From positions 1 through 56,207 of IMG/VR virus record IMGVR_UViG_3300042691_012334: 56,207 nucleotides of DNA; one strand, given 5' to 3'. The stretch's first letter is position 1. Every line of letters starts with the position of its first letter. This DNA is from a virus. Of the stretch, positions 12,757 through 20,422 are shown in pieces. The position numbers and the translations under genes were made by a program. The notes beneath the pieces are model-generated. The model was not told the DNA's origin and searched no databases. It saw only the letters and a program-made list of their open reading frames with translations.

Positions 12757-13290
12757 TTAAATCCATTCAGGCTTTTCACGTTTAGTCCACTTATGAAGAT
12801 CGGACTTTCCGTTAATATAATAGTTACGGTAGTTAATCAAAGGATCACTTGAAATAATATACTTATCATCCATACATGAAGGCATGGGTGTCCAATCATA
12901 GTCTTCAAGTTTCTTTGGTGGCGATTGGAGCATATATGACAATTCGCCCTGACATTTATGTGTTTTACCATAACGATGGGTATATTCGCCCATAAGAGCA
13001 AACATATGTTCTACCAACCAATCATAATTCTGGATGCTACTGCGGCACCATATAGCAGATGGATGATTGATATGCGTAGCTTGATAAAGAATTGGTTCAC
13101 GAGCATCAAATAACTCCCATATCTTCTTGCTTCTCCCAGAAGGACTTGTTCCAATACTTTCAATACCATCAAGAACACGGTGAGCGGTGGACAACAGTTG
13201 TGCTGATTCAAGAATCATTTTAACAACATGTTTATCCACCATCCACTGTGCAGCTTGAATAGGATCAGCATCGATATAAAAGATGTTCAC
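12757..13290 (-). CDS. Conserved phage protein resembling pyrimidine-dimer glycosylase-type folds, 177 aa
   Basis: GTG 13290 is chosen: GGGAG lies six bases upstream, and MNIFYIDADP is the usual family start. The pattern AAQWMVDKHVVKMILESAQLLSTAHRV ... HPSAIWCRSS...YDWLVEHMFALMGEYTHRYGKTHKC is a widely conserved phage family. By eye it shares spacing with proteins annotated as pyrimidine-dimer DNA glycosylases (D-K/R-R-V, HPA-x-W, E-Y/W-x-x-R). The function is not proven; base-excision repair is a weak suggestion. It has its own strong promoter at 13321-13349. Confidence 0.65.
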   Translation of the reverse strand: MNIFYIDADPIQAAQWMVDKHVVKMILESAQLLSTAHRVLDGIESIGTSPSGRSKKIWELFDAREPILYQATHINHPSAIWCRSSIQNYDWLVEHMFALMGEYTHRYGKTHKCQGELSYMLQSPPKKLEDYDWTPMPSCMDDKYIISSDPLINYRNYYINGKSDLHKWTKREKPEWI

Positions 13291-13475
13291 TACCAACTCC
13301 CATCATCAAAAACGAAAGACATTCTAACACAGATAAATTTGAATGTCAAATGATATAATCCAGGGTCCATCTGTGTTGGTCCACCATAATCATATGCGAA
13401 CCCCCATGTCAATGGATTTAAATTTAATGCTATCTGAATGTTGGAATATCTACAGTATTTTAGGAATTTATTCAC
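13290..13475 (-). CDS. Conserved small phage protein, 61 aa
   Basis: GTG start (13475) with a poor ribosome site, inside the end of the previous gene. The C-terminal part NIQIALNLNPLTWGFAYDYG, MDPGLYHLTFKF and RMSFVFDDGSW follows a pattern I recognise in small proteins of unknown function from other phages. Its 3' half also contains a consensus promoter for the next gene, so protein and promoter share sequence. Confidence 0.65.
   Translation of the reverse strand: MNKFLKYCRYSNIQIALNLNPLTWGFAYDYGGPTQMDPGLYHLTFKFICVRMSFVFDDGSW
13321..13349 (-). promoter_or_regulatory. Consensus sigma70 promoter inside the 61-aa gene
   Basis: Minus strand: TTGACA (13349-13344), 17 bases, TAGAAT (13326-13321). 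The predicted start site is about 24 bases before GTG 13290. Confidence 0.65.
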
Positions 13476-13587
13476 GATCTAATCTTCTCACCAAAACATA
13501 ATAAAGTACAAATGCAAAAAATATAATTAATCCACTTATATAATGTTGCTTCATAATTGCTAAAGACTCAAAATCAAAATATCTCAT
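13468..13587 (-). CDS. Single-span membrane peptide, 39 aa
   Basis: A short frame from ATG 13587 (GGAAAA upstream) to TAA 13468. ATGA overlaps the peptide deformylase stop and the 3' end overlaps the next gene's start by 8 bases. A hydrophobic helix (YISGLIIFFAFVLYYVLV) is flanked by a basic end RRLDRE, which predicts N-out, C-in insertion. It is tied by overlap to both neighbours, supporting real translation. Confidence 0.6.
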   Translation of the reverse strand: MRYFDFESLAIMKQHYISGLIIFFAFVLYYVLVRRLDRE

Positions 13588-14066
13588 TTTTTCCACTTTC
13601 TTAAAGCTTGATCACGATGAAATTTATTAGCCTGTTGATAGAATATTTTACCATCAAGATGATCTAATTCGTGTTGAAAAACTCTCGCTGACATACCTGT
13701 AAATGTTTTTGTAAGAGTCTCACCATTTGGTGTATTAAACCTAACACGAACATGTCTAGGTCTTTTTACCTTTACAATTAAATTTGGATATGATAAACAT
13801 CCTTCTTCAAGAACAATTGTTTCGGCAGACGGCTGAACAATCTTAGGATTGATACATACAAAATTTTCTGGATGACTTCTCATTGCAAATATTCGATACG
13901 GAATACCAATTTGATTTGCAGCCAATCCAAGACCATTTCTTTCGTACATAAATTTAACAAGTTCATGTGCGAATTCAATTAAATCAAAAGGAGGATTATC
14001 AAAATCCACCTCTTGACATCTTTCAGTTAAAATAGGATCAGAATTCTTTACTAATTCTATTGTCAT
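13584..14066 (-). CDS. def: Peptide deformylase
   Basis: 160 residues with all three catalytic motifs: GLGLAANQ (45-52), EGCLS (88-92; Cys90 binds metal) and QHELDH (131-136; His132, Glu133, His136). The enzyme removes the N-formyl group from nascent proteins at the ribosome exit. Viral forms are known in marine phages and are often shorter at the C-terminus. Here the C-terminal part past the third motif is about 24 residues and basic (KFHRDQALRKWKK). It sits in the recombination operon, between gp46 and small membrane proteins. Confidence 0.95.
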   Translation of the reverse strand: MTIELVKNSDPILTERCQEVDFDNPPFDLIEFAHELVKFMYERNGLGLAANQIGIPYRIFAMRSHPENFVCINPKIVQPSAETIVLEEGCLSYPNLIVKVKRPRHVRVRFNTPNGETLTKTFTGMSARVFQHELDHLDGKIFYQQANKFHRDQALRKWKK

Positions 14067-14074
14067 TTTAATAC

Positions 14075-15781
14075 CTATGCGATCTTAGAAAAGTTGTGTA
14101 TCTTTTCAAATTTAATAACATTCTCAAACTTATCAATTATAGTGTCCCTCTTATGTGAGATGATGAATATATTTGTATCTTTGGACAAATTCTTAATAAG
14201 TTTGAGAAATTCTTCTGTTCCGTTTGCATCTAATGACGAGTCCATTACTTCATCCAAAATAAGAATATTCGTGTTAATAGAATTTCTCATTTTGGCAATC
14301 GATCTCCATGTAAAAAGAATAGCTAAATTAATTCTAAACTTTTCTCCTTCTGAAAAAGACCCATATGAAAATTCATCTCTGTATCTTGATTTAATAACTT
14401 CATCAAAGTTTTCATCAAGTTCAAATTGACACATGAACTCCATAGATGACAAATACTTGTTAATAAACTTATTGATAATAGGAACGTATTGTTTAATAAT
14501 TCTGGACTTAATACCAGAATCCTTCAACATTGTTGCGGCGCACGTATATAATTCCTTTTCATTTTTTAGTTTATTATACTCATCCTTATACTCTTCCAGT
14601 TTTTCTTCATAGACTTTTATATCAACGTTATCTTCTGTTTTTACAATATTTTTAATAGAAGACATTTCTTCATTTAGATCATTTATATATTCATTCAATG
14701 AATTTATTTTTGTTTTGATTTTGTGCGCTTCAAATTTATTATCACTTATTTGATCGTTTATTTTTATTATGTCTTCAATTTTTTTCTGAACCTTTAGATA
14801 CTTGTCTATTAGTTGAGATAGACCATTTTCAACCGTTGATATTTCATTTGTCTTTTCTTTTATAGTGGTCTCTTTGAAAGATACATCTATATTCTGTTTA
14901 CATGTAGGGCACTGATCATTTTCAGTAAAAAAATCAATCTCCTCTTTTAAAGAATCAAATTTATTTTCTATTTTACTTTTTAAAGAACTCAATTCCTTGG
15001 ACGATAACTTTAATTTATCTAAATTGACAGTCTTCTTTGATAATTTTTCAATGGTATCAGTTATTGTCTGAAATTGAACCGAAAGAGTGTCAATATCTTT
15101 CTTTGTCTTTTCGATTCTTTCTTTTTTATCTTCTATTAATTTACTGTTATCCATTTGAATTTTTATCAAATGTTTCTTGGTCATTTCAATTCGTTCTGAC
15201 ACAACAGCAATATTTTTATCACATTCCGACATATCCTTTGTATTAAAAGAAACTTTATCTTTTAACAAAGAATTCATGGTAGAAAATATTTGAAGATCAA
15301 GCAAATCTTCGATTATTTCTCTTCTCTGTGCAGCAGTCAATTGCATGAATGGCTGATATGTCGCTGAACCAAGAACAACAACCTGACAAAATGATTTATA
15401 GTTTATCTTTAGTATTTGCTTTTCTAAAATATCTTGATAATCTTTACTTTCAGCAGATTGATTTAATAAAGAACCATTCTGATATACTTCAAAAACAGTT
15501 GGTTTTATACCTCTGACAATTTTATATTCTATCTTGCCTATAGAAAACTCAATCTCTACTGACAAACCTTTTTGAGTAATTGTATTAAGAAGTTGTGGTT
15601 TATTGATTTTCCTAAAAGGCTTTCCGAACAAAGCAAAAGTCAATGCATCAAGAATAGTTGACTTTCCAGCACCATTCTCTCCTACAATAAGCGTAGTATT
15701 ATGTTTATTCAATTCTATTTCAGTGAAAACATTCCCTGTTGATAAGAAATTTTTCCACCTTAGTTTTTTGAAATAAATCAT
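14075..15781 (-). CDS. 46: Recombination endonuclease subunit gp46 (SbcC/Rad50-like)
   Basis: 568 residues (T4 gp46 560). Walker A GENGAGKST (34-42), a long charged coiled coil, the zinc hook CPTCK (about residue 292), a second coil, the signature SYGSFSEGEKFRINLA and Walker B NILILDEVMD (about 505). With gp47 it resects DNA ends for recombination-dependent replication and for degradation of host DNA. ATG overlaps the upstream TGA by four bases (ATGA). Confidence 0.96.
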   Translation of the reverse strand: MIYFKKLRWKNFLSTGNVFTEIELNKHNTTLIVGENGAGKSTILDALTFALFGKPFRKINKPQLLNTITQKGLSVEIEFSIGKIEYKIVRGIKPTVFEVYQNGSLLNQSAESKDYQDILEKQILKINYKSFCQVVVLGSATYQPFMQLTAAQRREIIEDLLDLQIFSTMNSLLKDKVSFNTKDMSECDKNIAVVSERIEMTKKHLIKIQMDNSKLIEDKKERIEKTKKDIDTLSVQFQTITDTIEKLSKKTVNLDKLKLSSKELSSLKSKIENKFDSLKEEIDFFTENDQCPTCKQNIDVSFKETTIKEKTNEISTVENGLSQLIDKYLKVQKKIEDIIKINDQISDNKFEAHKIKTKINSLNEYINDLNEEMSSIKNIVKTEDNVDIKVYEEKLEEYKDEYNKLKNEKELYTCAATMLKDSGIKSRIIKQYVPIINKFINKYLSSMEFMCQFELDENFDEVIKSRYRDEFSYGSFSEGEKFRINLAILFTWRSIAKMRNSINTNILILDEVMDSSLDANGTEEFLKLIKNLSKDTNIFIISHKRDTIIDKFENVIKFEKIHNFSKIA

Positions 15782-16194
15782 TTCTCACCAAATTCCCATC
15801 CATAATTCTTTTTACAATCAGAATTAGTTATTGAACCGTCATAATATTCGTCTTCTAATTCTGGAACATAAAACCCTAGTAGACCATCACCATCCCAATG
15901 CCACCCCACTTCAATTCCATTAGGGTGCTTGAACCATTCAATTTCTTCGAATGCATTTTTTTCATCAAACCCCCAATAATCATCTTTATTCTTTGGATCA
16001 TAATCACGACCCCAAAGTAATTTAAATTCTCGTGGTGTGACTTCTACCTTTTCAAATTCTTCAATTAAATCAAAACATGAATAGCAACCATATTCATGTT
16101 TGAATGCCCAACTCCTAAGAATTTCACCAATAGCGTCTGGTTGGTTTTTACTGATAAGGCAATGTTTTATAATAATATCATCAAGTACAGCCAC
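15778..16194 (-). CDS. Hypothetical acidic protein, 138 aa
   Basis: GTG start at 16194 with GGAG eight bases upstream. It is tryptophan-rich and acidic: LLWGRDYDPKNKDDYWGFDE, WHWDGDGLLGFYVPELED, KKNYGWEFGEK. Two cysteines lie close together (YGCYSCFDL). Not recognised. It sits between membrane-anchored small genes and gp46 in the operon from the promoter at 16683-16710. Confidence 0.7.
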   Translation of the reverse strand: MAVLDDIIIKHCLISKNQPDAIGEILRSWAFKHEYGCYSCFDLIEEFEKVEVTPREFKLLWGRDYDPKNKDDYWGFDEKNAFEEIEWFKHPNGIEVGWHWDGDGLLGFYVPELEDEYYDGSITNSDCKKNYGWEFGEK

Positions 16195-16209
16195 AATAAA
16201 ATCTCCTGA

Positions 16210-16488
16210 TTATTCAGTTACCACACGTTTCCAATCACCATTCGCAGTCTTTAACCAAAGATTACCATCTTTACCAACTGACATAGATACATGTCTTGTA
16301 TGATCTAATTCAGGTGCAGAAAAAAACATATTAGATGATTTAGTTTCTCTCTTTTTAACAAATCCTATTCGAATAGTACCATTCATATCATCTTCTGGTT
16401 TTTCGTCTTCGTTTGAATTTCTAATAATAGAAGCACCAATGATTGCTGGCGCTAGAGGCAAGAAAGCAAATAGTTTACGCCTATCCAT
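16210..16488 (-). CDS. Hypothetical protein with N-terminal membrane/signal segment, 92 aa
   Basis: ATG 16488 gives MDRRKLFAFLPLAPAIIGASII: a twin-arginine start followed by a hydrophobic stretch, so a signal anchor or Tat-like export signal is possible. The rest is polar (NEDEKPEDD; TIRIGFVKKRET) and ends in a beta-like segment (LWLKTANGDWKRVVTE). A longer TTG start at 16506 would hide the RR near the N-terminus. Function is not recognised. Confidence 0.65.
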   Translation of the reverse strand: MDRRKLFAFLPLAPAIIGASIIRNSNEDEKPEDDMNGTIRIGFVKKRETKSSNMFFSAPELDHTRHVSMSVGKDGNLWLKTANGDWKRVVTE

Positions 16489-16492
16489 AATA

Positions 16493-16642
16493 TCAATCCA
16501 TTTCAATAATTGCTGATGGGTTTACACAAATGTTAGGTGCATATATTCCACCGGCTGCTTCGCATTTCTTTGACTGAAAATCATATAACCAAATTAGTCC
16601 ACCAACTAAAATAATTGTATACAAAACACATCGTAAAGGCAT
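16493..16642 (-). CDS. Membrane-anchored small protein, 49 aa
   Basis: A short frame from ATG 16642 (GGAG seven bases upstream) to TGA 16493, filling the gap after gp47. It has one membrane helix (LYTIILVGGLIWLYDF) and an external-looking tail with two cysteines (KKCEAAGGIYAPNICVNPS). The pattern 'CEA.GG......C' recurs in small phage and bacterial membrane proteins I have seen, suggesting a disulphide in the periplasm. Function is unknown. Confidence 0.65.
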   Translation of the reverse strand: MPLRCVLYTIILVGGLIWLYDFQSKKCEAAGGIYAPNICVNPSAIIEMD

Positions 16643-16645
16643 AAA

Positions 16646-17716
16646 TCACTCCAATGTAATCGCTTCATTATATAGTTCTGTTATTATAACATTTAATTGT
16701 TCTTTGTCAATACTCTCAGATTGAATTTGTTTAATAAATCCTCTGAATATAGACAAAGTATCTTCTGCTTCGTTGACAATATTCTCGTCATCTTCCATAT
16801 TTAAATTTAGATGGTCCTCTACAATCTGTAAATCTTGTGGGTCCACATGCTGTAGTCTTTCAATAAAATTATCAAACCAATAAGGATTGTCTTTATTTGA
16901 AACAATAACCTTTACAATTCTGTTTCTGTATTGTTCGTAATCGAATTTTAATACCGCCTCGTCAAATGTTTTACCTGCATCATTATACCAAATTTTAGCA
17001 AACATCTTATAAGGATTTTCTATAAAGGCCAGTTCTCTAGTCTCTGTATCAAATACATGAAATCCTTTCGGATCGTCATAATCCGCCCATGTAAACTCAG
17101 AATGACAGCCCAAATAAGATATACAGCCATCAGTGGACCTATGGTGATAATGGCCAGACAAGACAATATCAAAATTCTCAAAAATCCTACGATCATGCCC
17201 ATGCGAAACAATAGACCCCTTATACATTTCAAACCCTTGAATTTCTAAATGACCAAATGCTATTTGTGCATCTGTATTCTTTATATTATTCATAGATTTT
17301 TCATAGTTTTCATCACAAATCCATGGTATCAATAATACCTTGGTGTTATCAAATATTACTTCCGTTGCAACATCATCATATATATGAAAATTATATCTAC
17401 CATCGATAAGTTCACGAATTGCGTTTATCTTATTAGTATTTCTATAATAGATATCGTGATTACCAGCGATAATATGAAACTTAAAACCTTTATCACTAAT
17501 AGGTTGAAGAAAGTCTTCTCTGATTCTATTTGCTGTTTGAAAATTAATATACTTTCTTCTATCAAACATATCTCCAAGATGAACAATAGTTTTGATATTG
17601 TTTTTTTCTAAATGAGGAAAAAATACTTCATCTAAAAAATTCTTATTATAATCATGAAAAATTGGGGCGTCTGAACGGACACCCCAATGAGTATCTGTAA
17701 TTAGTGCTATTTTCAA
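16646..17716 (-). CDS. 47: Recombination endonuclease subunit gp47 (Mre11/SbcD-like)
   Basis: 356 residues (T4 gp47 339). It starts at TTG 17716, where TTGA overlaps the upstream stop and AGAGG is upstream. Metallophosphoesterase motifs: DTHWG (8-12), LGDMFDRRKY (48-56), AGNHDIYY (84-91) and SGHYHHRS (about 187). It is the nuclease partner of gp46. Its 3' end contains a consensus promoter for the genes leading to gp46. Confidence 0.96.
   Translation of the reverse strand: MKIALITDTHWGVRSDAPIFHDYNKNFLDEVFFPHLEKNNIKTIVHLGDMFDRRKYINFQTANRIREDFLQPISDKGFKFHIIAGNHDIYYRNTNKINAIRELIDGRYNFHIYDDVATEVIFDNTKVLLIPWICDENYEKSMNNIKNTDAQIAFGHLEIQGFEMYKGSIVSHGHDRRIFENFDIVLSGHYHHRSTDGCISYLGCHSEFTWADYDDPKGFHVFDTETRELAFIENPYKMFAKIWYNDAGKTFDEAVLKFDYEQYRNRIVKVIVSNKDNPYWFDNFIERLQHVDPQDLQIVEDHLNLNMEDDENIVNEAEDTLSIFRGFIKQIQSESIDKEQLNVIITELYNEAITLE
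16683..16710 (-). promoter_or_regulatory. Consensus sigma70 promoter inside the 3' end of gp47
   Basis: Minus strand: TTGACA (16710-16705), 16 bases, TATAAT (16688-16683). It would supply the 49-aa, 92-aa and 138-aa genes, gp46 and peptide deformylase independently of gp47. Confidence 0.65.
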
Positions 17717-17907
17717 CGATAACCTCTTTTTGCTGGTTTCGTTGGAAACTGGCGATTATTATGTTTATCAATATTCATTGCACAATAATCACGTATAGCT
17801 TCCAAACGCATAATATAATTTAGTTTTTCATTTGTATGTGCAGTTGAAGATGATAGTTTCTCAACTATATCCGTAACTGACGGTGGTATTAAATGCTGAT
17901 TATTCAT
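17713..17907 (-). CDS. Hypothetical protein, 64 aa
   Basis: ATG 17907 has GGAG six bases upstream, within the end of gp55. It is basic and polar, with a helix around VTDIVEKLSSSTAHTNEKLNYIMRLEAIRDY and a basic tail (KPAKRGYR). Small genes between gp55 and gp47 are normal in T4-like phages. Function is not recognised. Confidence 0.7.
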   Translation of the reverse strand: MNNQHLIPPSVTDIVEKLSSSTAHTNEKLNYIMRLEAIRDYCAMNIDKHNNRQFPTKPAKRGYR

Positions 17908-17908
17908 C

Positions 17909-18442
17909 TCACTCTCCGTTATCAATTAATTTTTCAAGACCCATGCTCATTTTCTTTTTCTTTTTGACGGTAAGATTTTTCTCTTCAAATGAAGAAATAA
18001 TCTCGTTTGAAAATTCATTGACTCCTTGGGTATAATAATTTATATCGTTAAAAATCATTTCCATTTCATGTGTCGCAAAAGAATTTTCAAAGTTTTTATG
18101 TTTTATATAGGTCTGTTTCTTCTCTTTGGCTATTCTTCTCAAAAATGCATTCCATGCGATCTGAGTAAAATATGCAAACGGATTTTTAGATTTATCTGGA
18201 TTGAAGTTATCAATAGCAACAATACAGTTTTCAATACCATCAGCAATCATTTCTTCACGAAATGTATAATTGATAAAATTTGGCTTATAAGCTAAACGAT
18301 TGCATATTAACATAATCGCCTGTCCAATATAGTTGGAGACGATTGGTTTAGGATTATCTTTTTGAATAGACAAATATAACTGCTCATGGTATTTCACCAT
18401 TTCAGTATATAACGTCTTATTATTAACGTAATTTTTAGCCAT
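17909..18442 (-). CDS. 55: Late-transcription sigma factor gp55
   Basis: 177 residues (T4 gp55 185). The sigma region 2-like core is clear: FREEMIADGIENCIVAIDNFNPDKSKNPFAYFTQIAWNAFLRRIAKEKKQ, giving -10 recognition at TATAAATA late promoters. The C-terminus (KKKMSMGLEKLIDNGE) corresponds to the clamp-binding end in T4. The window carries TATAAATA sites ahead of its structural genes, so gp55 and its targets are seen together. It is expressed from the early promoter before uvsY. Confidence 0.94.
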   Translation of the reverse strand: MAKNYVNNKTLYTEMVKYHEQLYLSIQKDNPKPIVSNYIGQAIMLICNRLAYKPNFINYTFREEMIADGIENCIVAIDNFNPDKSKNPFAYFTQIAWNAFLRRIAKEKKQTYIKHKNFENSFATHEMEMIFNDINYYTQGVNEFSNEIISSFEEKNLTVKKKKKMSMGLEKLIDNGE

Positions 18443-18450
18443 TTTTTATC

Positions 18451-19899
18451 CTATACATTTAATTTAACTTTATATATTTTGTAGTTAAATTTCTCCTCAC
18501 TATAAATTTTGATTCTTTCTATAAAATGTAGCAATGTATGATTACTTTTAGATTTCCACGAAAAATCATCTGCTATATCATATAGTGTTGCGTTCGTTTT
18601 TGTATCGCTTTTTCTTAAACCACGCCCTATAGATTGTAAATTCCTAACTCGTGACTTAGAAGGAGAAGCAAAAATAATGCTATGAAGATTTTTAATATTA
18701 ATTCCGGTAGAAAAAGTGCCGTAAGAAGCAACAATAATAGCATTTGTCTCATTTTCAACAATCCTTCTTATTTCTTCTCTTTGTTCACCTTCTACTTTTC
18801 CAGAAACAAAGAAAACTTTTCGACCTCCAGCTTCATTCTTGATACTATTATATAATATTTCACCATGCTTGTCAACAAACTGAAATAATAAAAGTGTATT
18901 TCCTTTTAAAGATAATGCTAAATTTTTAATAAAAGTATTTCTTTCAGGTAATGTAACAATAAAATTTATTTCGTCTTTATATAAAGCTTTTGAAAATACT
19001 TTTCTAATCTCATCTGAATAAGAAAGCACTATTGATTTTATATTAAAATCTGCTAGATGTTTTTTGTCTATTAATTCTTTTGTTGTTACTACTTTTCTGA
19101 CTGGTCCAAAGAGTCCTTCAAGAACGAGGCGGTGGGTTTGAGTACCATCCAATGTTCCGGTAAATCCAAAACGGTAGCGTGCATTGGGTATCTTAGTAAG
19201 TATAGAAGTAAGAGATTTTGCTTTGAAGAGATGAGCTTCGTCTCCGATGACAACATCAAAGTTACTAAAGAATTCGCTAGGTAATTTGTATATGCTCTGC
19301 CAAGTGGTGATTGTGATTGGTTTTGTTGATCCCTTATCCTGTCCAGCAAAGACACGATGAACGTAAGTATCAGAGTCGAAACCATAGTCAACAAAATCAC
19401 TGGCAAGCTGACTAACAAGAGAAGTAGTTGGTACAATAATGAGAGTTCTTTTCGCATAATACCTCACAAGTAAATAAATTATAAACGATTTACCAGAGGC
19501 TGTAGGAGATACAAGTAAAGCCCGTCTTTCTCTTACAGCATGAACGAATGCATCCAATTGATAATCTCTTGGTTGCATAGTAGGTTTTAATTTCTCTATG
19601 AAATCATTAGCTTCTTTTAAAGAAAACTGTTCTTTTGAGAAATCGCTTGTATATATTAATGTATAATCTCTGTTTTTACAAAATTCTTCTACATACGACA
19701 AAAGACCATAATATAACAATCCTGTCATAGGGTTGAAAAGGAATATATTACCGTCCCATACGCCACTTTTGTATTGAGGCATAAATTTATAACCAGGAAC
19801 TTTGAATGTAAAATGATCTTTTAATTCGAAAGCTATTCCTGGTTCTGTAGTAATTTTTATATATGTTTCATTATATTTTTGTACACTTACAACATTCAT
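18451..19899 (-). CDS. uvsW: Superfamily 2 helicase UvsW
   Basis: 482 residues (T4 UvsW about 500-590 depending on annotation). An N-terminal DNA-binding part (residues 1-105), QPRDYQLDA (Q-like motif), Walker A SPTASGKSF (131-139), DEAH (about 221), the SFTGT-type motif III (RFGFTGTLDG) and motif VI (LQSIGRGLRKS). UvsW unwinds branched DNA and R-loops and switches replication from origins to recombination. It ends with a short basic tail. Confidence 0.94.
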   Translation of the reverse strand: MNVVSVQKYNETYIKITTEPGIAFELKDHFTFKVPGYKFMPQYKSGVWDGNIFLFNPMTGLLYYGLLSYVEEFCKNRDYTLIYTSDFSKEQFSLKEANDFIEKLKPTMQPRDYQLDAFVHAVRERRALLVSPTASGKSFIIYLLVRYYAKRTLIIVPTTSLVSQLASDFVDYGFDSDTYVHRVFAGQDKGSTKPITITTWQSIYKLPSEFFSNFDVVIGDEAHLFKAKSLTSILTKIPNARYRFGFTGTLDGTQTHRLVLEGLFGPVRKVVTTKELIDKKHLADFNIKSIVLSYSDEIRKVFSKALYKDEINFIVTLPERNTFIKNLALSLKGNTLLLFQFVDKHGEILYNSIKNEAGGRKVFFVSGKVEGEQREEIRRIVENETNAIIVASYGTFSTGINIKNLHSIIFASPSKSRVRNLQSIGRGLRKSDTKTNATLYDIADDFSWKSKSNHTLLHFIERIKIYSEEKFNYKIYKVKLNV

Positions 19900-19908
19900 A
19901 TAATCACA

Positions 19909-20343
19909 TTATCCTCCACCCATAAATTTCTGGTAATCAATAGCAGCATTGATATTGTAACCCATACTATTTATGGTCTTCAAAATGGACTCTAATGCGT
20001 AAATCTTCTCTTGACATGCACCTATATTCAATGATAGGCTTATTATATCATGATCTGCTTCTAAGTAAAGAGGTAGTTCAACCTTTATGATATTACCTTT
20101 AGGAGGCAATACCCAACCTTTCTGTTGTGTTTCTTTTGATGGTCCATACAGTAGGAATTCTGTCTTTTCTAACTTTAGAATCTTCATTTTAGCTTCTAAT
20201 TGTCTCAATTCTTTCTTTTCAATGAGTAACAATCTCAAATACTTAGAATGCAACTGAGCACAATATATAGTAGATTGACCTAGTTTAGTCATATCTACCT
20301 TGGAATCTTTATCCCACATATCACATATTTCTTCATACTTCAT
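19909..20343 (-). CDS. uvsY: Recombination mediator UvsY
   Basis: 144 residues (T4 137). MWDKDSKVDMTKLGQSTIYCAQLHSKYLRLL, then a charged helix and DHDIISLSLNIGACQEKIYALESILKTINSMGYNINAAIDYQKF, match UvsY in length, layout and C-terminal helices. It loads the UvsX recombinase onto gp32-coated DNA. It precedes uvsW directly, as in T4, and is the first gene after a fully consensus sigma70 promoter. Confidence 0.88.
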   Translation of the reverse strand: MKYEEICDMWDKDSKVDMTKLGQSTIYCAQLHSKYLRLLLIEKKELRQLEAKMKILKLEKTEFLLYGPSKETQQKGWVLPPKGNIIKVELPLYLEADHDIISLSLNIGACQEKIYALESILKTINSMGYNINAAIDYQKFMGGG

Positions 20344-20393
20344 AATATTCTCCTATTCAATAATAATATATTGTATTAGTCTCTAACAGAATC

Positions 20394-20422
20394 ATTATAC
20401 CAAGATATGTTCACCCTGTCAA
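20394..20422 (-). promoter_or_regulatory. Fully consensus sigma70 promoter for uvsY-uvsW-55
   Basis: Minus strand: TTGACA (20422-20417), 17 bases, TATAAT (20399-20394). It matches the bacterial housekeeping consensus at every hexamer base. The TGA of the upstream tail-tube-like gene lies inside the -35. It marks the boundary between late structural genes and the early/middle module. Confidence 0.85.

Noticed and set aside
17057-17248. Plus-strand frame of 63 codons within gp47
   Set aside because: It lies wholly inside the conserved nuclease domain and has no ribosome site.
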